Assembly (NCBI GenBank): GCA_036365515.1
Contig: CM070873.1
Span: 213,017,376-213,081,375 of the forward strand
Source of the DNA: Torymus aiolomorphi
Lineage: Eukaryota > Arthropoda > Insecta > Hymenoptera > Torymidae
DNA: 64,000 bases
Reading direction: 5' to 3'
Shown here: in pieces, positions 37,045 to 50,286 of the stretch
How the letters are laid out: the number at the start of each line of letters is the position of its first letter
Numbering within the stretch: position 1 is the first letter of the stretch
Translations under genes and position numbers: made by a program
Notes under the pieces: generated by a model
Database searches by the model: none
Seen by the model: the letters and a program-made list of their open reading frames with translations, nothing else
What the model was told of the DNA's origin: nothing

Positions 37045-37262
37045 GGGGCTACAGGCAAAAAGAAAAAGCAAAAGCACAGGAACAGATATAAGAATAACAT
37101 GGATATGTATATCTATATATATGAGGAACCGGAACAGCTACAGGCACAGATTTACTTGTTCCTTCTAGCTGTTCCTGTTCCTCATATATATATATATATA
37201 TGTCCATGTTAATCTTATATCTGTTCCTGTGCTTTTGCTTTTTCTTTTTGCCTGTAGCGCCC
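37045..37262. mobile_element. Short inverted-repeat MITE
   Basis: Arms AGGGGGCTACAGGCAAAAAG and the inward-read AGGGCGCTACAGGCAAAAAG, with long arms (AGCAAAAGCACAGGAACAG) around a TA-rich loop; flanked by TAT. Confidence 0.75.
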
Positions 37263-37295
37263 TTATGCTCTGAATACGAGAGAAGAGCGCAGCAA

Positions 37296-37617
37296 CCCCA
37301 GCCGGTGGTGTTATTCAGTTTTTCTTTATATCTATACTAAAGAAATAATTCATATCAAATAATAAAATATGCGTCTTTAATATTTCAATTTGCTCAATTT
37401 TGCTCAGCCCTTCATTCATTTGCGCATATCAAAATTTTGTCTTGAAAGCAAAAAACGCTAATAACGCGTTCTATTTTTTTACTGTTATTGTTTTCAATGT
37501 TTGCCCTATTTAAATATTGAGCAATTATGAGCAAATTAAATGACGTTTAGCACAACTTTTTTCTTGTCTGTTGATTATTTCTTTAGTAAAAACCGAAGAA
37601 ATTGCCTCGGCTGGGGT
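37296..37617. mobile_element. MITE with ACCCCAGCCG termini
   Basis: ACCCCAGCCG at the left and its inverse CGGCTGGGGT at the right; subterminal TTTCTTTA/TAAAGAAA matches. AT-rich interior, no coding. Confidence 0.6.
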
Positions 37618-37781
37618 AGCGACACTCGAGAGAAGGTCCTTCCTCTTTATCCTGTGGTAATAAGTATGTAGATGTCGATCAACACTTTCTTTCTGGTATG
37701 GCACAAAGCTTATAGCACAAAGCTCATGGCACGTAATGTGGATTCGCTCTTACTACCACCGAACACGAAGCTTGTTTTCTG

Positions 37782-37922
37782 GGGCCTTTCTACATATGTG
37801 TGTTCTGTGTGTTCTGTGTGTTCCCGACATAGACAGATAGATCTGTTCCGTTTATGTGAGACAGAGACAGACATAGAGAGAAGTTGCCTAGAACAGAAAG
37901 AACACACATATGTAGAAAGGGC
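37782..37922. mobile_element. Small MITE, GGGCCTTTCTACATATGTGT termini
   Basis: About 33-bp inverted arms (CTTTCTACATATGTGTGTTC) around a 70-bp loop. Terminal GGGCC resembles Harbinger-type ends; CTG occurs on both sides. Confidence 0.65.
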
Positions 37923-37950
37923 CCTGCATGCCGGGCACACCGCGCGTTTA

Positions 37951-38495
37951 GGGCCTTTGCACGCTAAAAGCATAACGCAAAGGAATAAGGAATAAGAGGG
38001 CATAAGGTGGACATAAGGTACTTATGCTCCGCTTATTCCTCTTATGCCCGTGTTGTGTACGCAACGGATCGTGCATAACCTCTTGATTTTTTTGGAGTAA
38101 AGTTTTCGAAATGAAATAGCTTACTGTAATTATTAATTGACTCTAATTGGTTACAATGTAAAAAGTTGACAAAATAATAAAACTTGAGGGGCTTTTGTAT
38201 TTTATCATTTCAACGTGCAGAAGTGAGAAAAGTTTTCTTCTTAATCATTTAGTGATTATTTTTATAATAATTTATAGTGTAGACATTTTTGAACAATGGA
38301 TGAAGAGGTAAATGTTTACTTGCAATTTATTATTAAAAAACTTACTCCAAAACAAGCAATTTAGGGGTTATGCACGATTCGTTGCGTACACAACACGGGC
38401 ATAAGAGGAATAAGCGGAGCATAAGTACCTTATGTCCACCTTATGCCCTCTTATTCCTTATTCCCTTGCGTTATGCTTTTAGCGTGCAAAGGCCC
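37951..38495. mobile_element. Harbinger-like MITE
   Basis: Termini GGGCCTTTGCACGCTAAAAG at both ends with a 3-bp TTA duplication (37948-37950, 38496-38498), as for PIF/Harbinger. Arms of about 145 bp are CATAAG/CTTATG word arrays. The roughly 260-bp loop contains a short ATG frame at 38296 (MDEEVNVYLQF), possibly a remnant of a lost gene. The element lies only 330 bp upstream of the SSRP1 start codon. Confidence 0.8.
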
Positions 38496-38825
38496 TTATT
38501 TCGGCAGATGTTATGCGACGTGCGTCAGTGCGTGTGCCTGAAGCGTGCATTTCTATAGAAAATATACCTATAAACTTATATATACATATATACTTGATGT
38601 AAGCCATAGTGAATTTCCTTGTATATGTTTGCGTGAGCGATGCTGTTCTTTATCGACGCTTGAACCGCGCGCGTCGCAATTTGTGTTCACCTTATACGTT
38701 TTTTCGTTAATTTCGTTAAGAAAGTAAAAAAGAGGTTGCTTACATAACATATTTAAATAATCCAATTATACAATATTTTTTGTATTCTATCATGTTATAA
38801 ACTTTATTTTAGCTGAATCTTGAAT

Positions 38826-41800
38826 ATGGACTTTTTGGAATATCCTGATATAACCGCTGAGGTTAAGGGTGCAATGGTAAGTTTCGGGAATTTCCTTTAT
38901 GAAACAAACGTTTTTGTTCCTACATTTTATAATTTTTAACCACTTGGAAGCTACTGTTAAAAATTATTTTTAAGAAATTATTATTTTTATAAGTTATTAC
39001 TTATAACCTCGATTTACAGACACCAGGAAGGTTAAAGTTAACTGATCAGCACCTTATATTCAAAAATCAAAAAACTGGGAAGGTAGAGCAAATACCTGCA
39101 ACTGACATGGAAATGGTTAATTATCAAAAGTTTGTTGGAACATGGGGCCTAAGAATATTTTTAAAGAATGGAACATTACATAGATTTCGAGGATTTAAAG
39201 AAGGAGTAAATATCAACCTTTTTGATCATTTTTATTGTGATTTATCTACTGTTATATAAAGTTATTCAAATCTCTTTGTGTTTTAGGATCAAGAGAAGAT
39301 TGCAAAATTTTTTACTACTAACTATAAAAAAGAAATGCTTGAAAAAGAATTAAGTTTGAAAGGATGGAATTGGGGAACTGCTAAATTTTATGGTTCAGTA
39401 TTAAGTTTTGATGTTGGACATCATACGGCATTTGAAATTCCTTTGTATGATGTTTCACAATGTACGACAGGAAAAAATGAAGTTACACTTGAATTTCATC
39501 AGGTAAGCTATCCTTCCAATGACTTTTATGACTCAAGTTTGTTTATAGTTAATTAAAATTATAAATTTTAGTTATTTAGCTTTATTTTTTATAAAATGAT
39601 TGTTATTCAAATAAGTAAAAGCTTTTATTAATTTGCAGAATGATGATGCGCCTGTTAGCTTGATGGAAATGAGATTTCACATTCCAGTTAGTGATACAGG
39701 TGATCAAGATCCTGTAGAACAATTCCACAAAGAAGTCATGGAAAAAGCTTCAGTTATTAGTGTTAGTGGTGATGCAATTGCTATTTTCAGAGAGATTCAA
39801 TGCTTGACACCTCGGTGAGTAAAAAATGTGAAGTTTTTTATTACGAAAATTCGTGTATTTCTTCTATATGTATATCATTATGTTTATATTATCTGTTTAT
39901 AGTGGTCGTTATGATATTAAGATTTTCCAATCATTCTTTCAACTTCATGGTAAAACTTTTGACTACAAAATTCCTATGTCTACTGTTCTTCGACTCTTTT
40001 TACTGCCACACAAAGATAATAGACAAATGTTCTTTGTTGTAAGTATTATTATTAAAAAAAATTATAAATATAAATATTTTTATACCACTCTAACCTCAAA
40101 TCACAACTTTGATATGATTTTTCGGCGCTCGTGGTATAAAATACCGTTCGAAACTAGTGCGTAAGTCGATTATTTAGGTGGTGTGACTTTTTCGCACTCG
40201 CTTCGCTCATGCAAAAAGTCACACCAGCTAAATAATCGACTTCCCCACCCGTGTCGAAATGTACTATAATACTTTAATTGTAATGATTAATAAATATTTC
40301 AAGGTTAGCCTAGATCCACCTATTAAACAAGGTCAGACTCGTTATCACTATTTAGTTTTACTTTTCAACCAGGAGGAAGAAACATCTATTGATCTACCTT
40401 TCACTGAGTAATTCTTACATTTATCTTAATTTATATACCTACATTTTTTATTTGTACATTGTATTTTATATAAAAACAATTGATTTTTTTTTATATGTAT
40501 GTTTTAGAAAAGAATTAAAAGAAAAATATGAAGATAAATTAACTAAAGAGCTGGCTGGACCCACTTATGAAGTTTTAGGAAAAGTTATGAAAGTTATTAT
40601 AAACAGGAAATTAACTGGCCCTGGTAGTTTCCAAGGGTATGCTACTATCTTTCTCTAATTTAATTCTTTGTATAAAAAATTAATACATAATATTTTATAA
40701 TTTTATAGTCATTCTGGTACTCCTGCGATTGGCTGTTCATTTAAAGCTGCTGCTGGTTATCTTTATCCATTAGAAAGAGGATTTATTTATGTTCACAAAC
40801 CACCAATTCATATACGTTTTGAAGAAATTAGTTCTGTTAATTTTGCACGAGGTGGAGGGTCAACAAGATCATTTGATTTTGAGATTGAATTAACTACTGG
40901 AGTAGTTCATACATTTAGTAGCATTGAAAAAGAAGAATATGGAAAGCTGTATGATTTTATTAATTCTAAGAAACTTCGTGTTAAAAATAGAGGCAAAGGT
41001 GTAAGTATTTATATTGTACTTGTATATTATGAAAAATAACAAGATATTTATAGTATAAATTTTATTTTATAAAAATTTCTTATCAAAAAATAATTATTAG
41101 GATAAACCAAACTACAATGATGACTTTGGAAACAGTGATCAAGAAGATGAACCTGATGCATATTTGGCAAGAGTTAAAGCTGAAGCTAAAGAAAGGGATG
41201 ATGGTGATGATGATGATGAAGACGAATCTACTGATGAAGACTTCAAACCAACACAAGTAAATTACTATTTTAAAAAAAAATTCTGTATTTGTATTAATTA
41301 TTTTAATTGTAATAGGATAAATTTTAGAATAATACATACTTTATGACTTTAATTTATACCATAAAAATAACAGAAAATTTGTTTTTGCAATTCTGTTCCT
41401 TTTTTTTTCCTATAACTTTGTAAAAGAAATGTCTGTTTTTCACTTTTAATTTTTAGTCATTAGTACGTTTCTACAATATAATTTAATTATTCTCTACTAT
41501 TAGGTTCTTTAATCTAATAACAATACAATTTTTGTAACAGGAAGAAAGTGATGTTGCCGAAGAATATGATAGCAATCCAAATGATACATCAGAAAGTAAT
41601 GCAGATTCAGATGGATCAGGTGGTAGTAATAAAAAGGAAAAAAAAGAAAAGAAAGAAAAGAAACCAAAATCTGCAAAGACAGTTGTAAGTTTGAATTAAT
41701 ATTTTTTTTTTTTTATTCCATATTCCTACCTGTATACCACTATGCAGGATGTCTACGGGACGCCCGCACCGCGTTGGCGTGGGTGCGTTTGATCCTAACA

Positions 41801-41945
41801 CCCTTCCGTATATCCCACACTATTCTTGTATTCGTCCAGGGTTCGCGCTTGCACACACCTCCTGTGGTGTGGGAAAACCTCAATCCCACGAGGGAAAACT
41901 CACACCAGAAACAGCGGGCAGAGGAGTCAAACTTGATTATTACGT

Positions 41946-42013
<68 letters not shown>

Positions 42014-45000
42014 TGGGTGTGTGTAATACATTAAATACCATTAATGTTCTCTGTTGGTACGGCAGAGCGGTTGCCATCCAAGTTTTAACAGGGTAGCATA
42101 GTCCTATCATTACCGACCGAGCAATTGACACAGCGGGGATGCCATACTCGTACCATTACCGATCGAGCAATTCACACAGTTTCAAGCTGATTAAAAATAA
42201 AATACGTCGAATCACAAAAAATCAAGAGAACACTCTTCTGTGTTTTTTAACGTTCTATCATCCAGTCAAAGTTTGGAGTCGAAATATCAAGCCGTTTTTT
42301 CAAAAACTGAACGAAATTAAATTTCGTTTGTTCAAAGTTTTTGCAGAAATGACTTGATATTTCGACTCCAAACTTTGACTGAATGATAGAACGTTAAAAA
42401 ACACAGAAGAGTGTTCTCTTGATTTTTTGTGATTCGACGTATTTTATTTTTAATCAGCTTGAAACTGTGTGAATTGCTCGGTCGGTAATGGTAGGACTAT
42501 GGCACCCCGTTAAGGGGATGCCATACTCGTACTATTACCGACCGAGCAATTCACACAGTTTCAAGCTGATTAAAAATAAAATACGTCGAATCACAAAAAA
42601 TCAAAAGAACACTCTTCTGTGTTTTTTAACGTTCTATCATCCAGTCAAAGTTTGGAGTCGAAATATCAAGTCATTTTTGCAAAAACTTTGAACAAAGCGA
42701 AATTTAATTTCGTTCAAAGTTTTTGAAAAAACGGCTTGATATTTCAACTCCAAACTTTGACTGGATGATAGAACGTTAAAAAATACAGAAGAGTGTTCTC
42801 TTGATTTTTTGTGATTCGACGTATTTTATTTTTAATCAGCTTGAAACTGTGTGAATTGCTCGGTCGGTAATAGTACGAGTAAGGCATCCCCTTAAGGGTA
42901 TGCCTTATACCGACAGACTTCTCTGCCGGTCGACCACAATGTTTTTAATTAGATTAATTAGATATTAATTGCTATTATACCACTCTAACCTCAAAATCAC
43001 AACTTTGGTATGATTTTTCGGTGCTCGTGGTATAAAATACCGTTCGAAACTAGTGCGTAAGTCGATTATTTAGGTGGTGTGACTTTTTCGCACTCGCTTC
43101 GCTCGTGCAAAAAGTCACACCAGCTAGATAATCGACTTCCCCACCCGTGTCGAAATGTACTATAAGCTTTTCCTTTAATTCTGAGTGTGGACGTACAAAA
43201 GCAAACGTATTATCTAATTTCCGGTTAAATTTCAGACAAGTCTATTGGAAAATAAAGACGAAATTTGAAAAACCGCAAGTTGTATTTTGGGGTTAATATG
43301 ATATACGACGTTGCGATTTTTCAAATTTCGTCTTTGTTTTCCAATAGATTTATCTGAAATTCGACCAGGAATTAGATAATAAGTTTGCCTTTGTGCGTCC
43401 ATACTCAGAATTAAAGAAAAAGCTTATAACAATTAATATTTAATTAAAAACATTGCGGCCGGTACGGCAGAAAACTCTGTCGGTACATGCTTACCAACAT
43501 TTATTGATTTTTCAAATATCTATCTCAATTTACATATTTTTGCTTATATTGAAGCTGACGCACATTCTTTGAATTATATAGATTGTGCGTGTGCTTCAAT
43601 AATTTTTATAATATGAAAATTGGTTGAGAAATTTGAAAAATCAAGTGCAGAAATCTGCAGTTAGGTAAGTAAGGCTTTTCCTTAAAGCGTATTAAAAATA
43701 AAATACGTAGAATCACAAAAAATCAAGAGCACACTGCTCTGTAGTTTTGAACGTTCTATCGTCCAGCAAAAGTTTGGAGTCGAAATATCAAATGGTTTTT
43801 GCAAAAACTTTGAATAAAACAAAATTCAGTTTCATTCAAAGTTTTTGCAAAAACCACTTGATCCTACCATTACCGACCGAGCAATTCACACAGTTTCAAG
43901 CTTATTAAAAAAAATAAATAAAATCACAAAAAATCAAGAGAACACTTCTCTGCGGTTTTGAACGTTCTATCACCCAGTAAAAGTTTGGAGTCGAAATATC
44001 AAGTTGTTTTTGCAAAAACTTTGAACGGAACCGAATTTTGTTTTGTTCAAAGTTTTTGCAAAAACCACTTAATATTTTGACTTCAAACTTTTACTGGCTG
44101 ATAGAACGTTCAAAACCACAGCGAAGTGTTCTCTTGATTTTTTGTGATTATTCGTATTTTATTTTTAATAAGTTTGAAACTGTCAATTGCTCAGTCGGCA
44201 ATGGTACGACTATAGCGCCCCCTTAAAAACTGCCTGTTTTGTTACTTGGATGTTCACTCTGCCATGCTAACAGAAAGTGCATTAATAGGCAGGCTACGAG
44301 CCGCGGTCTTACCGAGGCACATGATCAATTTTTTCATCCGAAAAAAAAGTCATGAGGTGCCCGTCCGGGAATCGAACCCGAGTCTCCCGAACGGGAGGCT
44401 TACCCATGAGCCATCGCGGCTCTTAAGTTTGAATTAATATTATTTTGTTAATAAATTAAATATTAAACTAAATTTATTTTGTTTTTATAGTCTGAAAAAC
44501 CAAGAAAATCACGTAAGAGTAAAAAAGAAAAAGATGAAAATAGACCAAAGAGGCCAGCTAGTGGTTATATGTTATATTTGAATAGCATACGAGAAGAAAT
44601 TAAAGCTAAATATCCAGGACTCAAGGTTACTGAAGTTGCACAGAAAGGTGGTGAAATGTGGAAGGAATTAAAGGATAAATCAAAATGGGAAGAGAAAGCT
44701 GTTGAATTAAAAGAAGAATATCTAAAAGCTATGGAAGAATACAAAGCAAGTGGTGGAGGTAATAAAGAGACCAAAGAAAAAGGAAAATCTGAAACAAAAG
44801 CTACTAAAAAGAAAGAAACTAAGAAAGAGTCTCCAAATAAAGCTATGTCCGGAGGATCATTCAAGAGTAAAGAATACATCAGCGATGATGATAGTAGCAG
44901 TGATGAGAAGAGTTCTAAAAATGTACGTTTTTAATAAACATTGTATTTCTTTTATTTTGCAAAAATATATTTATTTTATTTATATTTCAGAAAACCGATA

Positions 45001-46285
45001 AACGAAAACATTCTTCAAGTGAAGAAGAAAGTGAAAAGAGTGATAGAGAAGGAAAGAAAAAGCCTGTAAGTATATTTTCTAAGTATTAAAGATGAATAAA
45101 TTATAATTATTTTATTATGTAAAAATAATGTAATCATTATCATATAAAAAAAAATTTTTACGCAATATTGTAACAAAACATCTTTTTATAGTATGTACAT
45201 ACATTACGATAAGAGTGCGCAAAGTAATGCTTTGCAAAGTAAAGCTCGCTTCGCTCGGGCGACAAACTCCGCTCGTGCGGAAATCACCTATACGTAGTGC
45301 ATGAGTATCGTATACTATTTTTCCTATCGAGTTGTGCAATGTTCGAGCCTGCACACGCACATGCGCGTGGAAACCACCACTCTTCCACACGCTCCTTTCA
45401 GCGTGTGGAAAAGTGGCAGTTTGCGCACGCAAATGCGTTTGCAAACTCAACTTTGCACACAATGATAGGAAAAATAATTATTTTAAAACAATGATTTGAT
45501 ACATGGATTAAACTATTTGATTTACCTAGGTTAATGTAAATAAAAATGAATTTTGTATGCGTGCCTATACGTAATATTAACATTACACACATATAAATAG
45601 AAATATAAAATTTATATTATCATTTATATTATTAAAGTAGTATTTACAATAACGCTTTGGCTATTCGCACCAAAGTTACGTAATTACGTGTCTGTAAGAA
45701 CTTTACGTAACTAACCTAACTTTTCACTATAGCAAAGTTGAGGCACGTAAATTTTCCAGCCACAATTACAGACATGTAATATTTTCCGGTATCAGACACG
45801 TAAATTACAGAGATACTTTATACTTTACGTCAACGTTTTTTATGAAAGCTTATAGACACGTTAAAGCTAAAGATACGTAACGTATATATTATCGCTCGCC
45901 TTATATGGTAACGCAAAAGCTTAAAGCTCGTAAAAGCTTAAAGTCATGTAGCATACATATCCTCGCTCGCTTGTTACAGTCACGTAAAAGGTTACAGATA
46001 CGTAAAAACTATGATACACGTAAAAGCTTATAGACCCGTAAAAGATTTTAGATACGTAAAATATTTTTAAGATAACAATTGACTAAAGAAATAATACAAT
46101 AATTTAAAAACTAAGTATTACAAAATATTTTATAATGTAATAAATGTGAATTTTTTATATAGGAAAAGAAACCGCCAACAAAAAAAGTAAAATCTGAAAA
46201 GAAAAAAGAATCTGAATCAGAAGCTAGTAATGCATCAGCTGAAGAGGCAGAAAGTGCTGAGTCAAGTGGAGCCGACAGCGACTAA
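38826..46285 (+). CDS. Ssrp1: FACT complex subunit SSRP1
   Basis: Thirteen coding exons: 38826-38876, 39020-39205, 39287-39502, 39639-39814, 39903-40038, 40304-40407, 40508-40636, 40709-41000, 41101-41256, 41541-41684, 44491-44922, 44991-45065, 46163-46285. All introns are GT-AG and the phases join to 739 residues. SSRP1 with Spt16 forms FACT, which moves and rebuilds H2A-H2B during transcription and replication in the nucleus. It starts MDFLEYPDITAEVKGAM, followed by the POB3-type N-terminal and SSRP1 PH-like domains (to about 200), the middle double-PH domain (about 200-430), an acidic stretch (431-525), one HMG box (about 548-616, RPKRPASGYMLYL), then Lys/Ser/Glu-rich tail. Slightly longer than the human protein (709). 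5' UTR exon not resolved; an acceptor at about 38812 suggests one. The 2.8-kb intron 41685-44490 is filled with repeats. Confidence 0.97.
40081..40270. repeat. 190-bp repeat, copy 1 (SSRP1 intron)
   Basis: Almost identical to 42976-43165: TATACCACTCTAACCTCAAA to AAATGTACTATAA. Internal hairpin with GTCGATTATTTAGGTGGTGT arms. Sits between SSRP1 exons 5 and 6. Confidence 0.85.
41748..41946. repeat. GC-rich insert of unknown type
   Basis: GC-rich segment (GTCTACGGGACGCCCGCACC onward) in an AT-rich intron, ending at a TG microsatellite. No second copy in the window; probably a repeat, family unknown. Confidence 0.35.
41950..42027. repeat. (TG)n microsatellite
   Basis: About 37 TG dinucleotides with three interruptions near the 3' end. 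Confidence 0.95.
42135..42508. mobile_element. TTAA-type palindromic MITE, copy 1
   Basis: 374 bp, nearly a perfect palindrome with GGGGATGCCATACTCGTACC at the left and inverse at the right. Arms contain CAGTTTCAAGCTGATTAAAA and CCAGTCAAAGTTTGGAGTCG. Followed by GTTAA. Confidence 0.85.
42514..42891. mobile_element. TTAA-type palindromic MITE, copy 2
   Basis: 378 bp; TTAA on both sides (42510-42513, 42892-42895), indicating a piggyBac- or Kolobok-like insertion. Over 90% similar to copy 1 by eye and in tandem with it. Confidence 0.88.
42905..43490. mobile_element. Composite palindrome containing the 190-bp repeat
   Basis: Outer arms TACCGACAGACTTCTCTGCC (42906 onward) and the inverse near 43447-43485 with CAATGTTTTTAATTA. 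Inside are the second 190-bp repeat (42976-43165) and a separate inverted repeat (43162-43428) with AAGTCTATTGGAAAATAAAG arms. Confidence 0.7.
42976..43165. repeat. 190-bp repeat, copy 2
   Basis: Same orientation as 40081-40270, differing at a handful of sites. Confidence 0.85.
43684..44226. mobile_element. TTAA-type palindromic MITE, diverged copies 3 and 4
   Basis: 43684-43861 is a partial copy and 43862-44222 a fuller one, joined head to tail. Both carry AAAATCAAGAG and AAAGTTTGGAGTCGAAATAT blocks and end in GCCCCCTTAA. Confidence 0.75.
44357..44423 (-). ncRNA. tRNA-derived SINE head
   Basis: On the - strand: A-box-like TGGCTCATGGGTAAG, then B-box GGTTCGATTCC within a closed T-arm CGGGTTCGATTCCCG. 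The 5' and 3' ends do not form an acceptor stem, so it is a SINE head or tRNA relic rather than a tRNA gene. It lies 67 bp upstream of SSRP1 exon 11, antisense to the gene. Confidence 0.6.
45650..46080. repeat. Word array TTACGTAA / AAGCTT in SSRP1 intron 12
   Basis: Dozens of ACGTAA, TTTACG and AAAGCTTA words in both orientations (for example ACACGTAAAAGCTTATAGAC). Upstream, 45190-45460 also has short hairpins (CCACACGCTCCTTTCAGCGT). Confidence 0.6.
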
Positions 46286-46488
46286 AATTTTGGTTATGTG
46301 CTGGAAATATAACTGAAAAATGAGCCATAGAGTTTTGGTGTTGTACAAAGTTTATATTCATTTAAAATGCCTTAACAACTTTGGAGTATATATTTCTGAC
46401 ATTTTTAATTTTACTTATTTGTATTGAATAATATTGTTAATTTAATTTTTCATAGCGCGTTTGCATAATGATAGTTTATTATAACATT

Positions 46489-46494
46489 AATAAA
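46489..46494 (+). terminator. Likely SSRP1 polyadenylation signal
   Basis: AATAAA 204 bp after the stop codon; the first canonical hexamer in the 3' UTR. Confidence 0.6.
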
Positions 46495-46889
46495 TCCATT
46501 ATTAATTAAAATTATACAGTTTTCTACAATAGTCATTTTTTGCAAATAACAAAGTATAATTTGTTTTGTACTTTTACATCAAAGCTAAAAAAAATTCTCT
46601 GAAATCATAGTAGTAGATACCAAATATTCCTTAACTCATTTTCATAGTTTTATAATAGTTTTAAAGTAAATAGAAAAATGTGTGTGTGTGTGTGTGTGTG
46701 TGTGTTTACACACACACTAAGTATATGAAGCATCATGCATTAGCACTAAAAGATGATATTTGACTTGACATTTTATCATTGGATTTGATCTGAGGCACAG
46801 ACACTAATGGTATTCCTTGAACAGAATAAGGAGAACATACATATCACATACTGCAGCCATTGTTTAAAATAATTTACTCTTGGCAAGTG
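46495..46889. other. Convergent intergenic gap
   Basis: 3' ends of SSRP1 and TRIAP1. Contains a short TG/CA tract (46680-46718) that can fold back, and otherwise AT-rich sequence. Confidence 0.6.
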
Positions 46890-49011
<2,122 letters not shown>

Positions 49012-49516
49012 TACTGAAAGAAGACATTAGACTCCAATGGCACCATAATTTCAAAAAATTAAAAAATTTTGATAAATATAATAATTAAGATAAAAATAGT
49101 CTTAACCCCTTAACTGGCTTGGCTTTTTCCAGTTTTCGTGCCAAAACTGGTAGCGTACCGAAGTGTGCCAAAATTCTTCCAAAATTGTCAAGGTATTAAA
49201 AAATGTACATACATAATCCACTCCCAGTTTTGGCACAACTTTTTTATGTGTATAGGCTGATTTTAAAGGTTCAACAAATAGAAAAAGATAAGTACCTGTC
49301 GTAAAAAGTCTAACAAAAAGGTAACGTAATATTGAAGATGTCAATCTTAATAGTAAAAGTATTAACGTCCAAATTGCCAAAACATAACTAAAATAACTAA
49401 TAAATGAATAATTATATTACGTTAAGGTGCAAGTAAAGCTTTATAATAGCAGTAATAAACAATTAACATTTTATGAGTCATTAAAAATATTACTTATGTC
49501 GACTGCAATTTACTAT

Positions 49517-49943
49517 CAACTGATAAGAATTTTTAAGTATTCACATTCTAAGAAATCGGAATAATGTAAATTTAATGAGTCAAGTAAATTAGATAACATT
49601 TATCATTCTTTATTAATTTGAATGAGAATGGAAAGTTGGAGAGGGGAAAGTGGATGGTGGTGGGGGTAAGAGAAAAGAAGAGGGTATGGGGGTATATAAG
49701 GAGGTGTATCGCGGGTTTCATTTCAGTCCCTGAGGAGGAGCCGGAGCGGGCTCGAAACGTTGAGCAATTTGGTGGTGGGGGGCAGTCAGATCATCCTTTG
49801 TTAACAAAGTTTTTTCCAGGTTTTAATTAAGTTTTTATTTGAGATTCTGCAGGGGTGATTATAAACAAAGGCAATCTGACTGCCATAAATATTAATTATT
49901 TTAATTTAATTTGTAAGACCGATGGAAAAATTCTTATCAGTTG
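49517..49943. mobile_element. Inverted-terminal element with a hammerhead-like motif
   Basis: CAACTGATAAGAATTTTT at 49517-49534 and its inverse at 49926-49943. The inside is purine-rich (GGAGAGGGGAAAGTGG), has a TATA-like GGTATATAAGG at about 49691, and a CTGAGGA...GAAACGTT motif at 49726-49770 with stem II GAGCC/GGCTC. Stem I is weak here. Purine-rich open frames are not credible proteins. Confidence 0.45.
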
Positions 49944-50171
49944 ATTTTATGAGAGTCTTTAACAAAAATCATACAAATTATTTTGTGTGAATAAGGTTAT
50001 GTTTTTACACGTATATCAAAATAAATAAAAAGTATAAATAAAAGTTATACCTTTCGATTGGTTTTATAATAAATTGATAATATATTTGGATGAATGATAA
50101 TTCGTTTCCATTCACACAGAAATTGGCATTAAGATAAGAGTTGGCTAAATTCTTTATAACTTATTGTTGTG

Positions 50172-50286
50172 TCATGAACTGCGTTCGCACAGAGATGCAG
50201 TGCGCCCGCCGAAGGTGTGCTGAGCTCGCGCCTGCGCAGAAGCGTCCTGCGTGGATTGGCTGCCCGGACTGCGCGCGCGCTTGAAC
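50172..50286 (+). repeat. LTR 5'-end fragment
   Basis: Begins TGTCATGAACTGCGTTCGCA, like the LTRs at 50287 and 35357, then turns GC-rich and ends at the TSD of the next LTR. Confidence 0.5.

Noticed and set aside
38296..38307. ATGGATGAAGAG followed by GTAAAT as a possible SSRP1 first coding exon
   Set aside because: It lies in the loop of the Harbinger-like MITE; splicing to 38813 would give a short out-of-frame upstream frame. The start at 38826 matches the known SSRP1 N-terminus.
44357..44423. Functional tRNA gene
   Set aside because: A and B boxes are present but the acceptor arm does not pair; same conclusion for 13655-13726 and 53287-53353.
49102..49380. 92-codon hydrophobic open frame upstream of TRIAP1 (- strand)
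   Set aside because: AT-driven Leu/Phe/Ile-rich composition, no recognised domain, and it contains a small inverted repeat around CCAGTTTTGGCAC.
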